DNA of 38,032 nucleotides from Longimicrobiales bacterium (GTDB taxonomy: Bacteria > Gemmatimonadota > Gemmatimonadetes > Longimicrobiales > Gaopeijiaceae), in NCBI GenBank assembly GCA_028280525.1, contig JANQLR010000059.1:1-38032 (forward strand), read 5' to 3'. The notes under the pieces were generated by a model. It was not told the origin of the DNA. It worked only from the letters and a program-made list of their open reading frames with translations, and did no database searches. The position numbers were made by a program, and so were the translations under genes. This document shows, piece after piece, positions 31,427 through 38,032 of the stretch; within the stretch, counting starts at the first letter, position 1, and every line of letters begins with the position of its first letter.

Positions 31427-32212
31427 ATGAACGACGCCCCGCACGACGAAATCCAGGACATCCTCACCGCCGCCGAGGGCTTCGCCCGCGAGGCCGGGGA
31501 AATCACCCTCCGCTACTTCGGGGGGATGGTCGACGCCGACGACAAATCGGACGGCACCCCCGTCACCATCGCGGACCGACAGGCGGAGGAGCACATCCGC
31601 GCCCGGATCGAGGAGGTCTTCCCCGACCACGGGATCCTCGGCGAGGAGTACGGAGAGACGAAGCCGGGTGCGCGATGCCGCTGGATCCTCGATCCGATCG
31701 ACGGGACCCGGTCCTTCATGCACGGCGTGCCGCTCTACGGGGTCCTCATCGGGGTGGAGATCGAGGGCGAGGCCCGCGTCGGCGTCGCGAACTTCCCCGC
31801 GCTCGGAGAGCTGATCGCGGCGGGCGAGGGGCTCGGGTGCCGGCTCAACGGGGAGCCGACCTCGGTCTCACCGACGACCGAGCTCCGGAAGTCCCTCGTC
31901 CTGACCACGGACGTGGAGCGGATCCTGGCCACCCCGTCCGCCGCGGGTTTCCGGAAGCTCCAGCAGGGCGCGGACTTTGCGCGCACGTGGGGCGACTGCT
32001 ACGGACACTGCCTGGTCGCCACCGGGCGAGTGGAGATCATGATCGATCCGATCCTCTCGCCCTGGGATGCCGGCCCGCTGCTGACGATCGTGACCGAGGC
32101 CGGGGGGCGCTGGACCTCCTTTACCGGAGAGGCGTCGATCCACGCGGGCTCGGGGGTCGCCACGAACGGGCACCTTCACGATCTGGTCCTGGAGACGCTC
32201 GCCGGCGGCTGA
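31427..32212 (+). CDS. Inositol monophosphatase family phosphatase (HisN-like)
   Basis: Metal-dependent phosphatase of 261 residues from the ATG at 31427 (MNDAPHDEIQDILTAAEGFAREAGEITLRYF). The three metal-binding motifs are present: GILGEEYGE near residue 70, WILDPIDGTRSFMHGVPLYG near residue 86, and SPWDAGPLLTIVTEAGG near residue 211. Together with DKSDGTPVTIADRQAEEHIR, the pattern is closest to the histidinol-phosphatase (HisN) branch, which would serve histidine synthesis, but the family also acts on inositol-1-phosphate, PAP and fructose-1,6-bisphosphate. The track's 334-residue form extends back into the cyclase gene and is rejected. There is no clear ribosome site. No his genes lie nearby to support the specific role. 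It is convergent with the META-domain gene, 12 bases apart. Confidence 0.88.
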   Translation: MNDAPHDEIQDILTAAEGFAREAGEITLRYFGGMVDADDKSDGTPVTIADRQAEEHIRARIEEVFPDHGILGEEYGETKPGARCRWILDPIDGTRSFMHGVPLYGVLIGVEIEGEARVGVANFPALGELIAAGEGLGCRLNGEPTSVSPTTELRKSLVLTTDVERILATPSAAGFRKLQQGADFARTWGDCYGHCLVATGRVEIMIDPILSPWDAGPLLTIVTEAGGRWTSFTGEASIHAGSGVATNGHLHDLVLETLAGG

Positions 32213-32224
32213 GGCGGCAAACCC

Positions 32225-32665
32225 CTACCAGCGTTCCGCCGCGATCCGCATCGTCGCGCCGCCGTACAGCCAGAGCTTGTCACCCTGGATGCGGTAGCTC
32301 GTGACCTCCGGAAGGGTCTCGAGCAGCTCCGCCTCGACGCGGGCGCGCACCTCGTCGGCACACGCAACCTCGGTCGTGACGATCTCCGCAAAGGCCAGCT
32401 CGCTCCCGGTGGCCCGGTAGCTCGCGGAGAAGCGGTTGCACCCCGTGGCACCGTGGCTGCGCCCGTCGCCCGTGTCGAAGACGAAGTGCGGCGCGAGATC
32501 CCTCTGCCCGCCGCGCGGGACGTCGACCCCGTCCACCTGCACGATTCGCCAGGTGGTGGTCTCGAGGGTGTAGCTCTCCTCCTGGTAGGCGAAGAAGCCG
32601 CAGCCGACGAGGAGAGTCGCGGCGGAGAGGGTGCACAGGAGGCGAAGGGGGACGTGGAGGCGCAT
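32225..32665 (-). CDS. META-domain lipoprotein
   Basis: Probable envelope lipoprotein of 146 residues. The ATG at 32665 (MRLHVPLRLLCTLSAATLLVGCGFF) is chosen because it gives a compact signal peptide with lipobox LVGC, cysteine near residue 21; the longer track start has no signal. The mature part has WRIVQVDGVDV followed by ATGCNRFSASYRATGSELAFAEIVTTEVACA, the META (HslJ-like) pattern, and ends with a strand-rich YRIQGDKLWLYGGATMRI. Members are linked to heat or novobiocin resistance and to surface proteins, with no known reaction. It lies 240 bases downstream of actF beyond a terminator-like hairpin, so it is probably transcribed on its own. Confidence 0.88.
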   Translation of the reverse strand: MRLHVPLRLLCTLSAATLLVGCGFFAYQEESYTLETTTWRIVQVDGVDVPRGGQRDLAPHFVFDTGDGRSHGATGCNRFSASYRATGSELAFAEIVTTEVACADEVRARVEAELLETLPEVTSYRIQGDKLWLYGGATMRIAAERW

Positions 32666-32713
32666 CGGCGGCAGGTCGGTGGAGGGGTTCGTGGTCGGAC
32701 CCGATGGATCTGC

Positions 32714-32719
32714 AAGATG
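32714..32719 (-). promoter_or_regulatory. Candidate -10/-7 element CATCTT(G) for the META lipoprotein
   Basis: On the minus strand CTCATCTTGCAG is 48 bases before the start at 32665, the only T-rich hexamer in a GC-rich spacer. No upstream box seen. Confidence 0.3.
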
Positions 32720-32830
32720 AGGGCCGGGCGGACGGGGAGCGAGGGCTGCCTCCCCACTCTCGGCCTCCGGCGCGACGCTCACCGGGCCGCCATCCCCCGG
32801 CCGTACTCCGCCCCCCCTTCCAACGAGCAA

Positions 32831-32861
32831 GGGCCCCGCCGCGCAATGCGCGACGAGGCCC
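32831..32861 (-). terminator. Hairpin terminator at the end of the act cluster
   Basis: On the minus strand GGGCCTCGTCGCGC and GCGCGGCGGGGCCC pair over 14 bases with two G-U pairs around ATT, 44 bases after the actF stop. The tail (TTGCTCGTTGG) is only weakly T-rich, so termination may be partial. Confidence 0.65.
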
Positions 32862-32905
32862 CCACGAGTGCTCCTGCGTCGGGGCGAGTGCCCCGGTCCG
32901 CGCGG

Positions 32906-34198
32906 TCAGGCGCGCTGCACGACCTCCGACTCCGTCATCTCCTCCATCTGCGGCGGCTGCCAGATCTGGACGACGGGGAAGGTGGAGTAGAACCACCGGA
33001 CGCTCGCCATGAAGGCTCCGAGGAAGCCGATCGCGAGCCCGATGTGGTAGAGCATGTTGGTCGAGGAGTAGCTGTCGATCAGCGACGGCGTGACCAGCAT
33101 GTAGCGCTCGCACCAGAGCCCGAAGAGGATGATCCCGGTGAGGGTGCGAAGCATCGGGGCGACCATCTTCGGCTTCCGCCCGATCAGCCCGACGAACGGG
33201 ACGATGAAGCAGAGGACGATGACCGTGGCCGAGTAGGCACCCCAGCCCTCACCCGATCGCGCGATGATGAAGGACTGCTCCCACGGGAGCTTCCCGTACC
33301 AGATCACGATGTACTGGGCGAAGAAGAGGTACGTCCAGAACACCGTGAAGCCGAAGGCGAGCTTGCCGATGTCGTGACGCTGCTGCAGACCGATGAACTT
33401 GTAGATGTCCGGATCCTGCTTCCGGAGCCACATCCCGGTGAAGGCGGTCACGGCGACCCCGCCCCAGAAGGCCCCCATGAAGTACCAGCCCCCGAAGAGG
33501 GTGCTGAACCAATGGGGGTCGAGCGACATCGCGTAGTCGTACGAGATGAACGCCATGATCGTCGCGTACAGGAGCGCCATCGCGGGCGCGAGACGCGACA
33601 TGCGGGCCCAGGAGTAGTTCTCCTCCTCCTGCTGTCCACGCCACCCCGACATCAGACGATCCCGCCACGCCTTCTGCCCGTCGTCCAGCTTCGACTCGTC
33701 GAGCCGGCCCATGTCCGGACGGACCATCAGGTAGGCGAAGTAGAGGCCCACGCCGAAGAGGATCGCCGTCCCGAGCACGTTCCGGGTGATCAGGAACGGG
33801 ATGTTCAGGTAGGCGGCCTTCTTCTGGACGATGTAGTCGTACTCCATCTTCGCGATCCACGGGAAGAACTCTTCGCCGAGGGTCAGCATCGGAAGGAGGA
33901 GGAGGAAGGCGACGGGGAGGAAGGCCGCGAAGCCGATGCTCACCCGGCGGAGCGACCAGTTCCACTTCGCCTTCACGATCGTGGTCACGCCGGCGAACAT
34001 CACCGCGCCCATCGCCACGCTCGAGAAGAACATCCAGTTGGAGACGTAGCTCGACCACGCCGCAACGCTGTCGTTCTGCAGCTGGATGAAGAAGGCGGCG
34101 ATCCCGACGACGATCATCGCGCCGAAGATCAGGTTGGCCGTCTTGTTCCGCGGCAGGAACTTCTGCGGAATCGACTCGGGAATGTGGATGTGCGCCAT
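32906..34198 (-). CDS. actF: Alternative complex III membrane subunit ActF
   Basis: Integral inner-membrane subunit of the quinol-oxidising alternative complex III. The 430-residue protein has about ten hydrophobic helices (for example LIFGAMIVVGIAAFFIQL, IGFAAFLPVAFLLLLPML, VLGTAILFGVGLYFAYLMV and SATVIVLCFIVPFVGLIG) and the conserved tail FYSTFPVVQIWQPPQMEEM. ActF is a shorter relative of the NrfD-type ActC and helps form the quinol site. It begins one base after the actE stop and is the last gene of the cluster, followed by a hairpin. Identity rests on topology, the tail and the syntenic position. Confidence 0.92.
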   Translation of the reverse strand: MAHIHIPESIPQKFLPRNKTANLIFGAMIVVGIAAFFIQLQNDSVAAWSSYVSNWMFFSSVAMGAVMFAGVTTIVKAKWNWSLRRVSIGFAAFLPVAFLLLLPMLTLGEEFFPWIAKMEYDYIVQKKAAYLNIPFLITRNVLGTAILFGVGLYFAYLMVRPDMGRLDESKLDDGQKAWRDRLMSGWRGQQEEENYSWARMSRLAPAMALLYATIMAFISYDYAMSLDPHWFSTLFGGWYFMGAFWGGVAVTAFTGMWLRKQDPDIYKFIGLQQRHDIGKLAFGFTVFWTYLFFAQYIVIWYGKLPWEQSFIIARSGEGWGAYSATVIVLCFIVPFVGLIGRKPKMVAPMLRTLTGIILFGLWCERYMLVTPSLIDSYSSTNMLYHIGLAIGFLGAFMASVRWFYSTFPVVQIWQPPQMEEMTESEVVQRA

Positions 34199-34199
34199 C

Positions 34200-34847
34200 T
34201 CAGCGGTCCTCCCGGTCGGCCTGAGGCTCGGGCGTGTAGGTGCCCGCGTTCTGCTGCAGCTGGCGGACGTAGTTCACGACCGCCCAGCGGTCGAAGTGGG
34301 TGATCGCGTAGTCGTACGCCGGCATCGTCCCACGCCCGGCGCGGATCATCCCGTAGATATAGGAGTCCGGGAAGGCCGCGGCGCCTTCGCCCGCCAGGTT
34401 GTAGACGACGAGCGCCGGCCACCGGTCGACAATGTACGCGTTCGCCCCGTACCCGTCCTCGCCGTGGCAGGTCGCGCAGACCCGGTTGTAGACCTCCTCA
34501 CCGCGCGCGAGTGACGACGCGTCGCCCCGCATCGGGTTGTCGAAGGTCGACCACACGTCGGCGTTCGGATTCGCCGTGCCGGTGAGCCCCGTACCGAAGT
34601 CGGGCACCACGTACATGGCGTGGCCGGGCTGGTCGTTGAGGACGCGGTCCCCGAACTCGGGCGTGAAGTTGCCCGAGGAGAAGGCCACCGAGTTCTCCGG
34701 CGGGAGCATCATGTCCTCGTACGGCTTGAACGAAGGCTGACGCCGCATCGAGCGACCGAAGATTCGCACCAACGCGTCGTCCATCGCCGTGCACGCCGTG
34801 GTCGACGTGAGGAGAAGGAGTGCGAGGAGCCGTCCCAGCTTACGCAT
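34200..34847 (-). CDS. actE: Alternative complex III monoheme cytochrome c subunit ActE
   Basis: Membrane-anchored periplasmic cytochrome c of 215 residues. The N-terminus RKLGRLLALLLLTSTTAC is a lipoprotein-type signal with the cysteine near residue 19. One heme-binding CxxCH motif (VCATCHGEDGYGAN) lies near residue 125, and the distal Met ligand is probably in GRGTMPAYDYAI. The N-terminal half also keeps the ActE motif RQPSFKPYEDMMLPPENSVAF. It passes electrons from the iron-sulfur/heme chain toward the terminal oxidase or a soluble cytochrome. Its start overlaps the actD stop by eight bases and actF follows after one base, so the genes are translationally coupled. Confidence 0.94.
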   Translation of the reverse strand: MRKLGRLLALLLLTSTTACTAMDDALVRIFGRSMRRQPSFKPYEDMMLPPENSVAFSSGNFTPEFGDRVLNDQPGHAMYVVPDFGTGLTGTANPNADVWSTFDNPMRGDASSLARGEEVYNRVCATCHGEDGYGANAYIVDRWPALVVYNLAGEGAAAFPDSYIYGMIRAGRGTMPAYDYAITHFDRWAVVNYVRQLQQNAGTYTPEPQADREDR

Positions 34848-35343
34848 ATGCGCCCTCCCGAATCTCTTCGGGCTCGTGCTTCTGAAGGATCGCCCGAACG
34901 GTGTCGAGCTTCTCGCTCTGGACGTAGACGCCGTACATCCCCGCGCTGAACTCCGGGTCGTAGACGACCGGCGGAATCGGGTTGGGGAGGCGCGAGTTGA
35001 TGAAGAGGCCGATGACCGTCGACAGCGCCCCGAAGAGGATCGTCAGCTCGAAGGCGATGACCACGTACGCCGGGATCGACAGGATCGGCTTCCCGCCGGT
35101 GATCAGCGGCCAGTCCATCGAGGTCCAGGAGGTAAAGGCGAAGCCGGTCGCCGTCCCGGTCAGACCCCCGACCAGCGTCCAGACCCGAACCGGGCTCTGC
35201 CCGTACCCGAGGGCGTGCTCGAGAGCGTGCTCCGGGTACGACGAGTAGGCGGTGATGTCGGTGTGCCCGGCCTTCCGCAGCTCCTCGATCGCGTCACACG
35301 CCGAGTCGAGGTAGTCGAACGAAGCGAGAATTCCCTTTGCCAT
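34840..35343 (-). CDS. actD: Alternative complex III subunit ActD (DUF3341)
   Basis: A 167-residue inner-membrane subunit without cofactors. The N-terminal part (GILASFDYLDSACDAIEELRKAGHTDITAYSSYPEHALEHALG) is the conserved DUF3341 cytoplasmic domain. Two membrane helices follow (WTLVGGLTGTATGFAFTSW and AYVVIAFELTILFGALSTVIGLFI), and the C-terminus is a short soluble tail. It begins three bases after the actC stop and overlaps actE by eight bases. Its role in the family is structural, linking the membrane and peripheral parts. Confidence 0.95.
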   Translation of the reverse strand: MAKGILASFDYLDSACDAIEELRKAGHTDITAYSSYPEHALEHALGYGQSPVRVWTLVGGLTGTATGFAFTSWTSMDWPLITGGKPILSIPAYVVIAFELTILFGALSTVIGLFINSRLPNPIPPVVYDPEFSAGMYGVYVQSEKLDTVRAILQKHEPEEIREGAYA

Positions 35344-35346
35344 GAC

Positions 35347-36783
35347 TCAGTCCCCCGCCGGTGCAGGTGCGACGTCGCCCGAGAGCTCGGCATCCGTGGC
35401 CGGCGCGGAGCCGGACTTCTTGCCGCGGAGCTTCGGCGGGATGACCTCCTTCAGCTCGGCGATCGCCACCGGCGGAAGGAGACGCGTGAAGAGGAGGAAC
35501 CAGAAGCCGAACCACGCGAAGGAGCCCAGCAGGATCCCCATCTCGACGATGGAGGGCCGGTAGACGCCCCAGGCGAAGGGCTCGTACTCGTGGGAGAGCG
35601 AGGTCACGATGATCACGTAGCGCTCGAACCACATCCCGATGTTGATGAAGATCGTGATGGCGAAGAGCGCCGGGACCGAGTGACGGACCCGCTTGAACCA
35701 GAGCATCATCGGGACCATGCCGTTGCAGATCAGCATGATCCAGGTCGCCCACCAGTAGTGACCGAAGAGGCGGTTCCAGAACATCTGGCGCTCGGGCGGC
35801 TCACCCGAGTACCAGGCCATGAAGAACTCGGTGAGGTACGCCCAGAAGACGATCATCGACGTGAGCAGGACGAGCTTGGAGAGCGCGTCGAAGTGCTTCG
35901 TCGTGAGGTAGGCCTCGAGGCGGAAGATCTTCCGGATCGGCACGACGATGGTGATCACCATCGCCACCCCGGAGAAGATCGCCCCGGCCACGAAGTAGGG
36001 CGCGAAGACGGTGGCGTGCCACCCGGGCACGATCCCGACCGCGAAGTCCCACGACACGACCGAGTGCACCGAGAGCACGAGCGGCGTGGCGAGGGCGGCG
36101 AGGAAGATGTACGCCTTCGAGAAGTGGTGCCACTGACGATCGGTCCCGCGCCAGCCGAGCGCGATGATCGTGTAGAGCTTCTTCCGGAGCCCCTTCGCCT
36201 GGTCCCGCGCGGCGGCCATGTCGGGGATCATCCCGAGGTAGAAGAAGACCGCCGAGACGGTGAAGTAGGTGGTGACCGCGAAAACGTCCCAGACCAGCGG
36301 CGACCGGAAGTTCGGCCAGAGGTAGCGCTGGTTCGGGTACGGGATCAGCCAGTACGCGTGCCAGACCCGACCCACGTGGATCAGCGGGAACATCCCGGCG
36401 GTCATGACCGCGAAGACCGTCATCGCCTCTGCCACCCGGTACACCGACTGACGCCACGGTGCGCGGAAGAGGAAGAGGATCGCGGAGATCAGCGTTCCCG
36501 AGTGGGCGATACCGACCCAGAAGACGAAGGTCGTGATGTACGCGCCCCACCCGACCGGGCTGGTCAGCCCCGAGACACCGATGCCCCGGTAGATCTGCCA
36601 GAACCACGAGCCGAAGAAGATGCCGACGCCCAGCACGGCGAGGCCGAAGAGCGCCCACCACCCCTTCCCGGGGGCGCTGAGCATCTTCAGGATGTCGCGA
36701 TTGACTTCTGCGTGGTCCGTGACGTCGGGGTGCGTGAGCGCCCCCCGCCGCTGGGACTCCGTCAGATTCGCAGTCTCTGCCAT
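35347..36783 (-). CDS. actC: Alternative complex III NrfD-like membrane subunit ActC
   Basis: Polysulfide-reductase NrfD-type integral subunit of 478 residues with about ten membrane helices. It forms, with ActB, the quinol-oxidation unit. Characteristic stretches are LTSPVGWGAYITTFVFWVGIAHSGTLISAILFLFRAPWRQSVYRVAEAMTVF, HVGRVWHAYWLIPYPNQ, AKAYIFLAALATPLVLSVHSVVSWDFAVGIVPGWHATVFAPYFVAGAIFSG, and FERYVIIVTSLSHEYEPFAWG. The soluble tail is Ala/Pro-rich. It starts 39 bases after actB and is followed by actD after three bases. Confidence 0.96.
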   Translation of the reverse strand: MAETANLTESQRRGALTHPDVTDHAEVNRDILKMLSAPGKGWWALFGLAVLGVGIFFGSWFWQIYRGIGVSGLTSPVGWGAYITTFVFWVGIAHSGTLISAILFLFRAPWRQSVYRVAEAMTVFAVMTAGMFPLIHVGRVWHAYWLIPYPNQRYLWPNFRSPLVWDVFAVTTYFTVSAVFFYLGMIPDMAAARDQAKGLRKKLYTIIALGWRGTDRQWHHFSKAYIFLAALATPLVLSVHSVVSWDFAVGIVPGWHATVFAPYFVAGAIFSGVAMVITIVVPIRKIFRLEAYLTTKHFDALSKLVLLTSMIVFWAYLTEFFMAWYSGEPPERQMFWNRLFGHYWWATWIMLICNGMVPMMLWFKRVRHSVPALFAITIFINIGMWFERYVIIVTSLSHEYEPFAWGVYRPSIVEMGILLGSFAWFGFWFLLFTRLLPPVAIAELKEVIPPKLRGKKSGSAPATDAELSGDVAPAPAGD

Positions 36784-36822
36784 TCTCGCTCCGAAGAGTT
36801 CAGGTCCGAACCAGGCTGACGC

Positions 36823-38032
36823 CTAGTGACCGGACTCGACCTCGTGGAAGGTGACCTTCTGCAGGTAGTGGACACCCGGCTGGGTGTTGATGAGCTCGTC
36901 GAGCACGCGGTACGTCCGCTCGTTCTCGACCATCTTCGAGACCTCGGACTCCGGGTCGCGCAGGTTGCCGAAGACGATCGCGCTCGCCGGGCAGCTCTGC
37001 TGACAGGCGGTGAGGATCTCGCCGTCGTAGGTCGAGCGACCCTCCAGCACGGCGCGGTGCTCGCCCTCGCGGATCCGCTGGACGCACATGGAGCACTTCT
37101 CCATGACCCCGGTCACGCGGACCGTGACGTCCGGGTTGTACTGCCAGTTCAGCGGCTCCGGCACGTCCGAGTAGGTGTACCAGTTGTACACGCGGACCTT
37201 GTACGGGCAGTTGTTCGCGCAGTAGCGGGTCCCGACGCAGCGGTTGTAGACCTGACCGTTCAGGCCGTCCGGCGTGTGGTACGCCGCGAAGACCGGGCAG
37301 ACCGGCTCGCACGGCGCGTTGTTGCAGTGCTGGCACATCATCGGCAGGTGCCGGATGTCCAGGTGCCCCGCGTGCGACGCGTCGACGTGCTCGTAGTACC
37401 GCTCGAGGCGGATCCAGGCGAGGTCGCGGCCCATGCGGACCTGATCCTCACCCACGAAGGCCACGTTGTTCTCCGACTGACAGGCGACGATGCACGCCGA
37501 GCAGCCGGTGCACTTGTCGAGGTCGATCGCGACACCCCAGCGCGGGGTCTCCGGATCGGCGTAGTTGCCCCGCTGTCCCCCCGGGGTCGGGTAGTCGGTC
37601 GCCTTGCCGTCGGTCGCGACCGGGACGAAGCCACCGGCGACGTCGAGCTCGTAGCGGCCGTGCTCTTCCTCGCCGTACCCGCCCTCGGAGTGATCCTCGT
37701 CTCCGTAGCCGGCCTCGGCGTCGGCGGAGTGGTCGTCCTCCCCGTGGCCGAGCGCGCCGATGTACATCGCCGGAGCGACGTTGCGGTCGGACTGGCTGTC
37801 CGAGCCCTCGATGGTGGCGAGGCGGTAGCGCTCACCGGTCGGCTCCACCGAAACGCGCGTGACGAGCTGGACGAAGCCTCCCGACGGCTGCTCGGCGACG
37901 GCCGGCAGCAGCGAGATGGCGTTCACGCCCTTGCCCGTGGCGTAGCGGCCCGAGTCGGTGCGGCCGTGCCCCATCTGCAGGGCGATCGCGCCCTCGCGGA
38001 TCCCCGGGTAGGTGAAGACGGGGGCCTCCACG
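36823..38032 (-). CDS. actB: Alternative complex III iron-sulfur subunit ActB (C-terminal part; 5' end outside window)
   Basis: Peripheral subunit carrying the iron-sulfur chain. ActB normally fuses a molybdopterin-oxidoreductase-like domain without the cofactor to a ferredoxin domain, near 1000 residues; only the last 400 or so are here, and the GTG at the window edge is an internal codon, not a start. The ferredoxin part has CTGCSACIVAC, MCQHCNNAPCEPVCP, CVGTRYCANNCPYK, CSMC and CQQSC: fifteen cysteines, fitting three 4Fe-4S and one 3Fe-4S cluster as in the family. Just before it is an acidic, His-containing repeat (GHGEDDHS, GYGDEDHS, GYGEEEHG). actA, the multiheme cytochrome, should lie upstream outside the window. 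Confidence 0.95.
   Translation of the reverse strand, partial: VEAPVFTYPGIREGAIALQMGHGRTDSGRYATGKGVNAISLLPAVAEQPSGGFVQLVTRVSVEPTGERYRLATIEGSDSQSDRNVAPAMYIGALGHGEDDHSADAEAGYGDEDHSEGGYGEEEHGRYELDVAGGFVPVATDGKATDYPTPGGQRGNYADPETPRWGVAIDLDKCTGCSACIVACQSENNVAFVGEDQVRMGRDLAWIRLERYYEHVDASHAGHLDIRHLPMMCQHCNNAPCEPVCPVFAAYHTPDGLNGQVYNRCVGTRYCANNCPYKVRVYNWYTYSDVPEPLNWQYNPDVTVRVTGVMEKCSMCVQRIREGEHRAVLEGRSTYDGEILTACQQSCPASAIVFGNLRDPESEVSKMVENERTYRVLDELINTQPGVHYLQKVTFHEVESGH

Noticed and set aside
34789-36819. 676-residue plus-strand ORF rich in Asp, His and Arg
   Set aside because: Antisense to actC-actE; its charged composition mirrors membrane-helix codons on the other strand.
1-38032. CRISPR array, transposon ends, integrase, tRNA-anchored island
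   Set aside because: No regular spaced repeats, transposase, integrase or tRNA were seen; the gene content and base composition look uniform and chromosomal.

Overview
The window is GC-rich bacterial chromosome with dense coding, no gene-free stretch longer than 300 bases, and no tRNA, rRNA, CRISPR array, insertion sequence or phage gene that I could see. Four things point to a Gram-negative of the Gemmatimonadota or a close relative in the wider FCB group: two outer-membrane barrel proteins, an alternative complex III (act) cluster, a 290-residue primary-type sigma factor whose core resembles the Bacteroidota housekeeping sigma, and the very high GC. This placement is inference; no marker gene was searched.

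Layout. Bases 1-4987 (minus): chromate transporter (cut by the window edge), ATP-type PEP carboxykinase (pckA) and NADP malic enzyme (maeB), i.e. enzymes of the C3/C4 carbon node. Bases 5081-10205 (plus): an Omp85-like barrel protein, the sigma factor, and a second large outer-membrane protein. Bases 10341-17452 (minus): single-strand binding protein and DNA polymerase I, a cold-shock protein with a strong terminator, an Slt70-type lytic transglycosylase, and a lone ExbB/TolQ-type proton-channel subunit. Bases 17597-27343 (minus): a dipeptide/oligopeptide-type ABC importer (fused ATPases, two permeases, lipoprotein binding protein) directly downstream of a lipoate-protein ligase, gcvP and gcvH, so glycine cleavage, its lipoylation and a peptide importer sit in one directional run. 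Bases 27513-32212 (plus): acyl-CoA dehydrogenase, TatA, a TrmJ-like RNA methyltransferase, a two-GAF diguanylate cyclase and an inositol-monophosphatase-family phosphatase. Bases 32225-38032 (minus): a META-domain lipoprotein and actF-actE-actD-actC-actB, the respiratory quinol:electron acceptor oxidoreductase; actB runs off the window and actA must lie beyond it.

Most of this is ordinary core metabolism. The best candidate for something under-described is regulatory. The sigma factor has a Bacteroidota-like promoter-recognition helix, and AT-rich TAnnTT(T/G)-like hexamers recur about 30-120 bases before several genes here, including its own. The exbB promoter instead looks like a classic TTGACA/CATAAT site and drives a leader with a 9-base direct repeat flanking a small hairpin. 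Other points worth checking are a G-quadruplex motif in the gcvH-gcvP spacer, an apparently proofreading-dead DNA polymerase I, and a repeated acidic/His loop in ActB. Many long ORFs in the supplied track are antisense shadows caused by the high GC and were left out.
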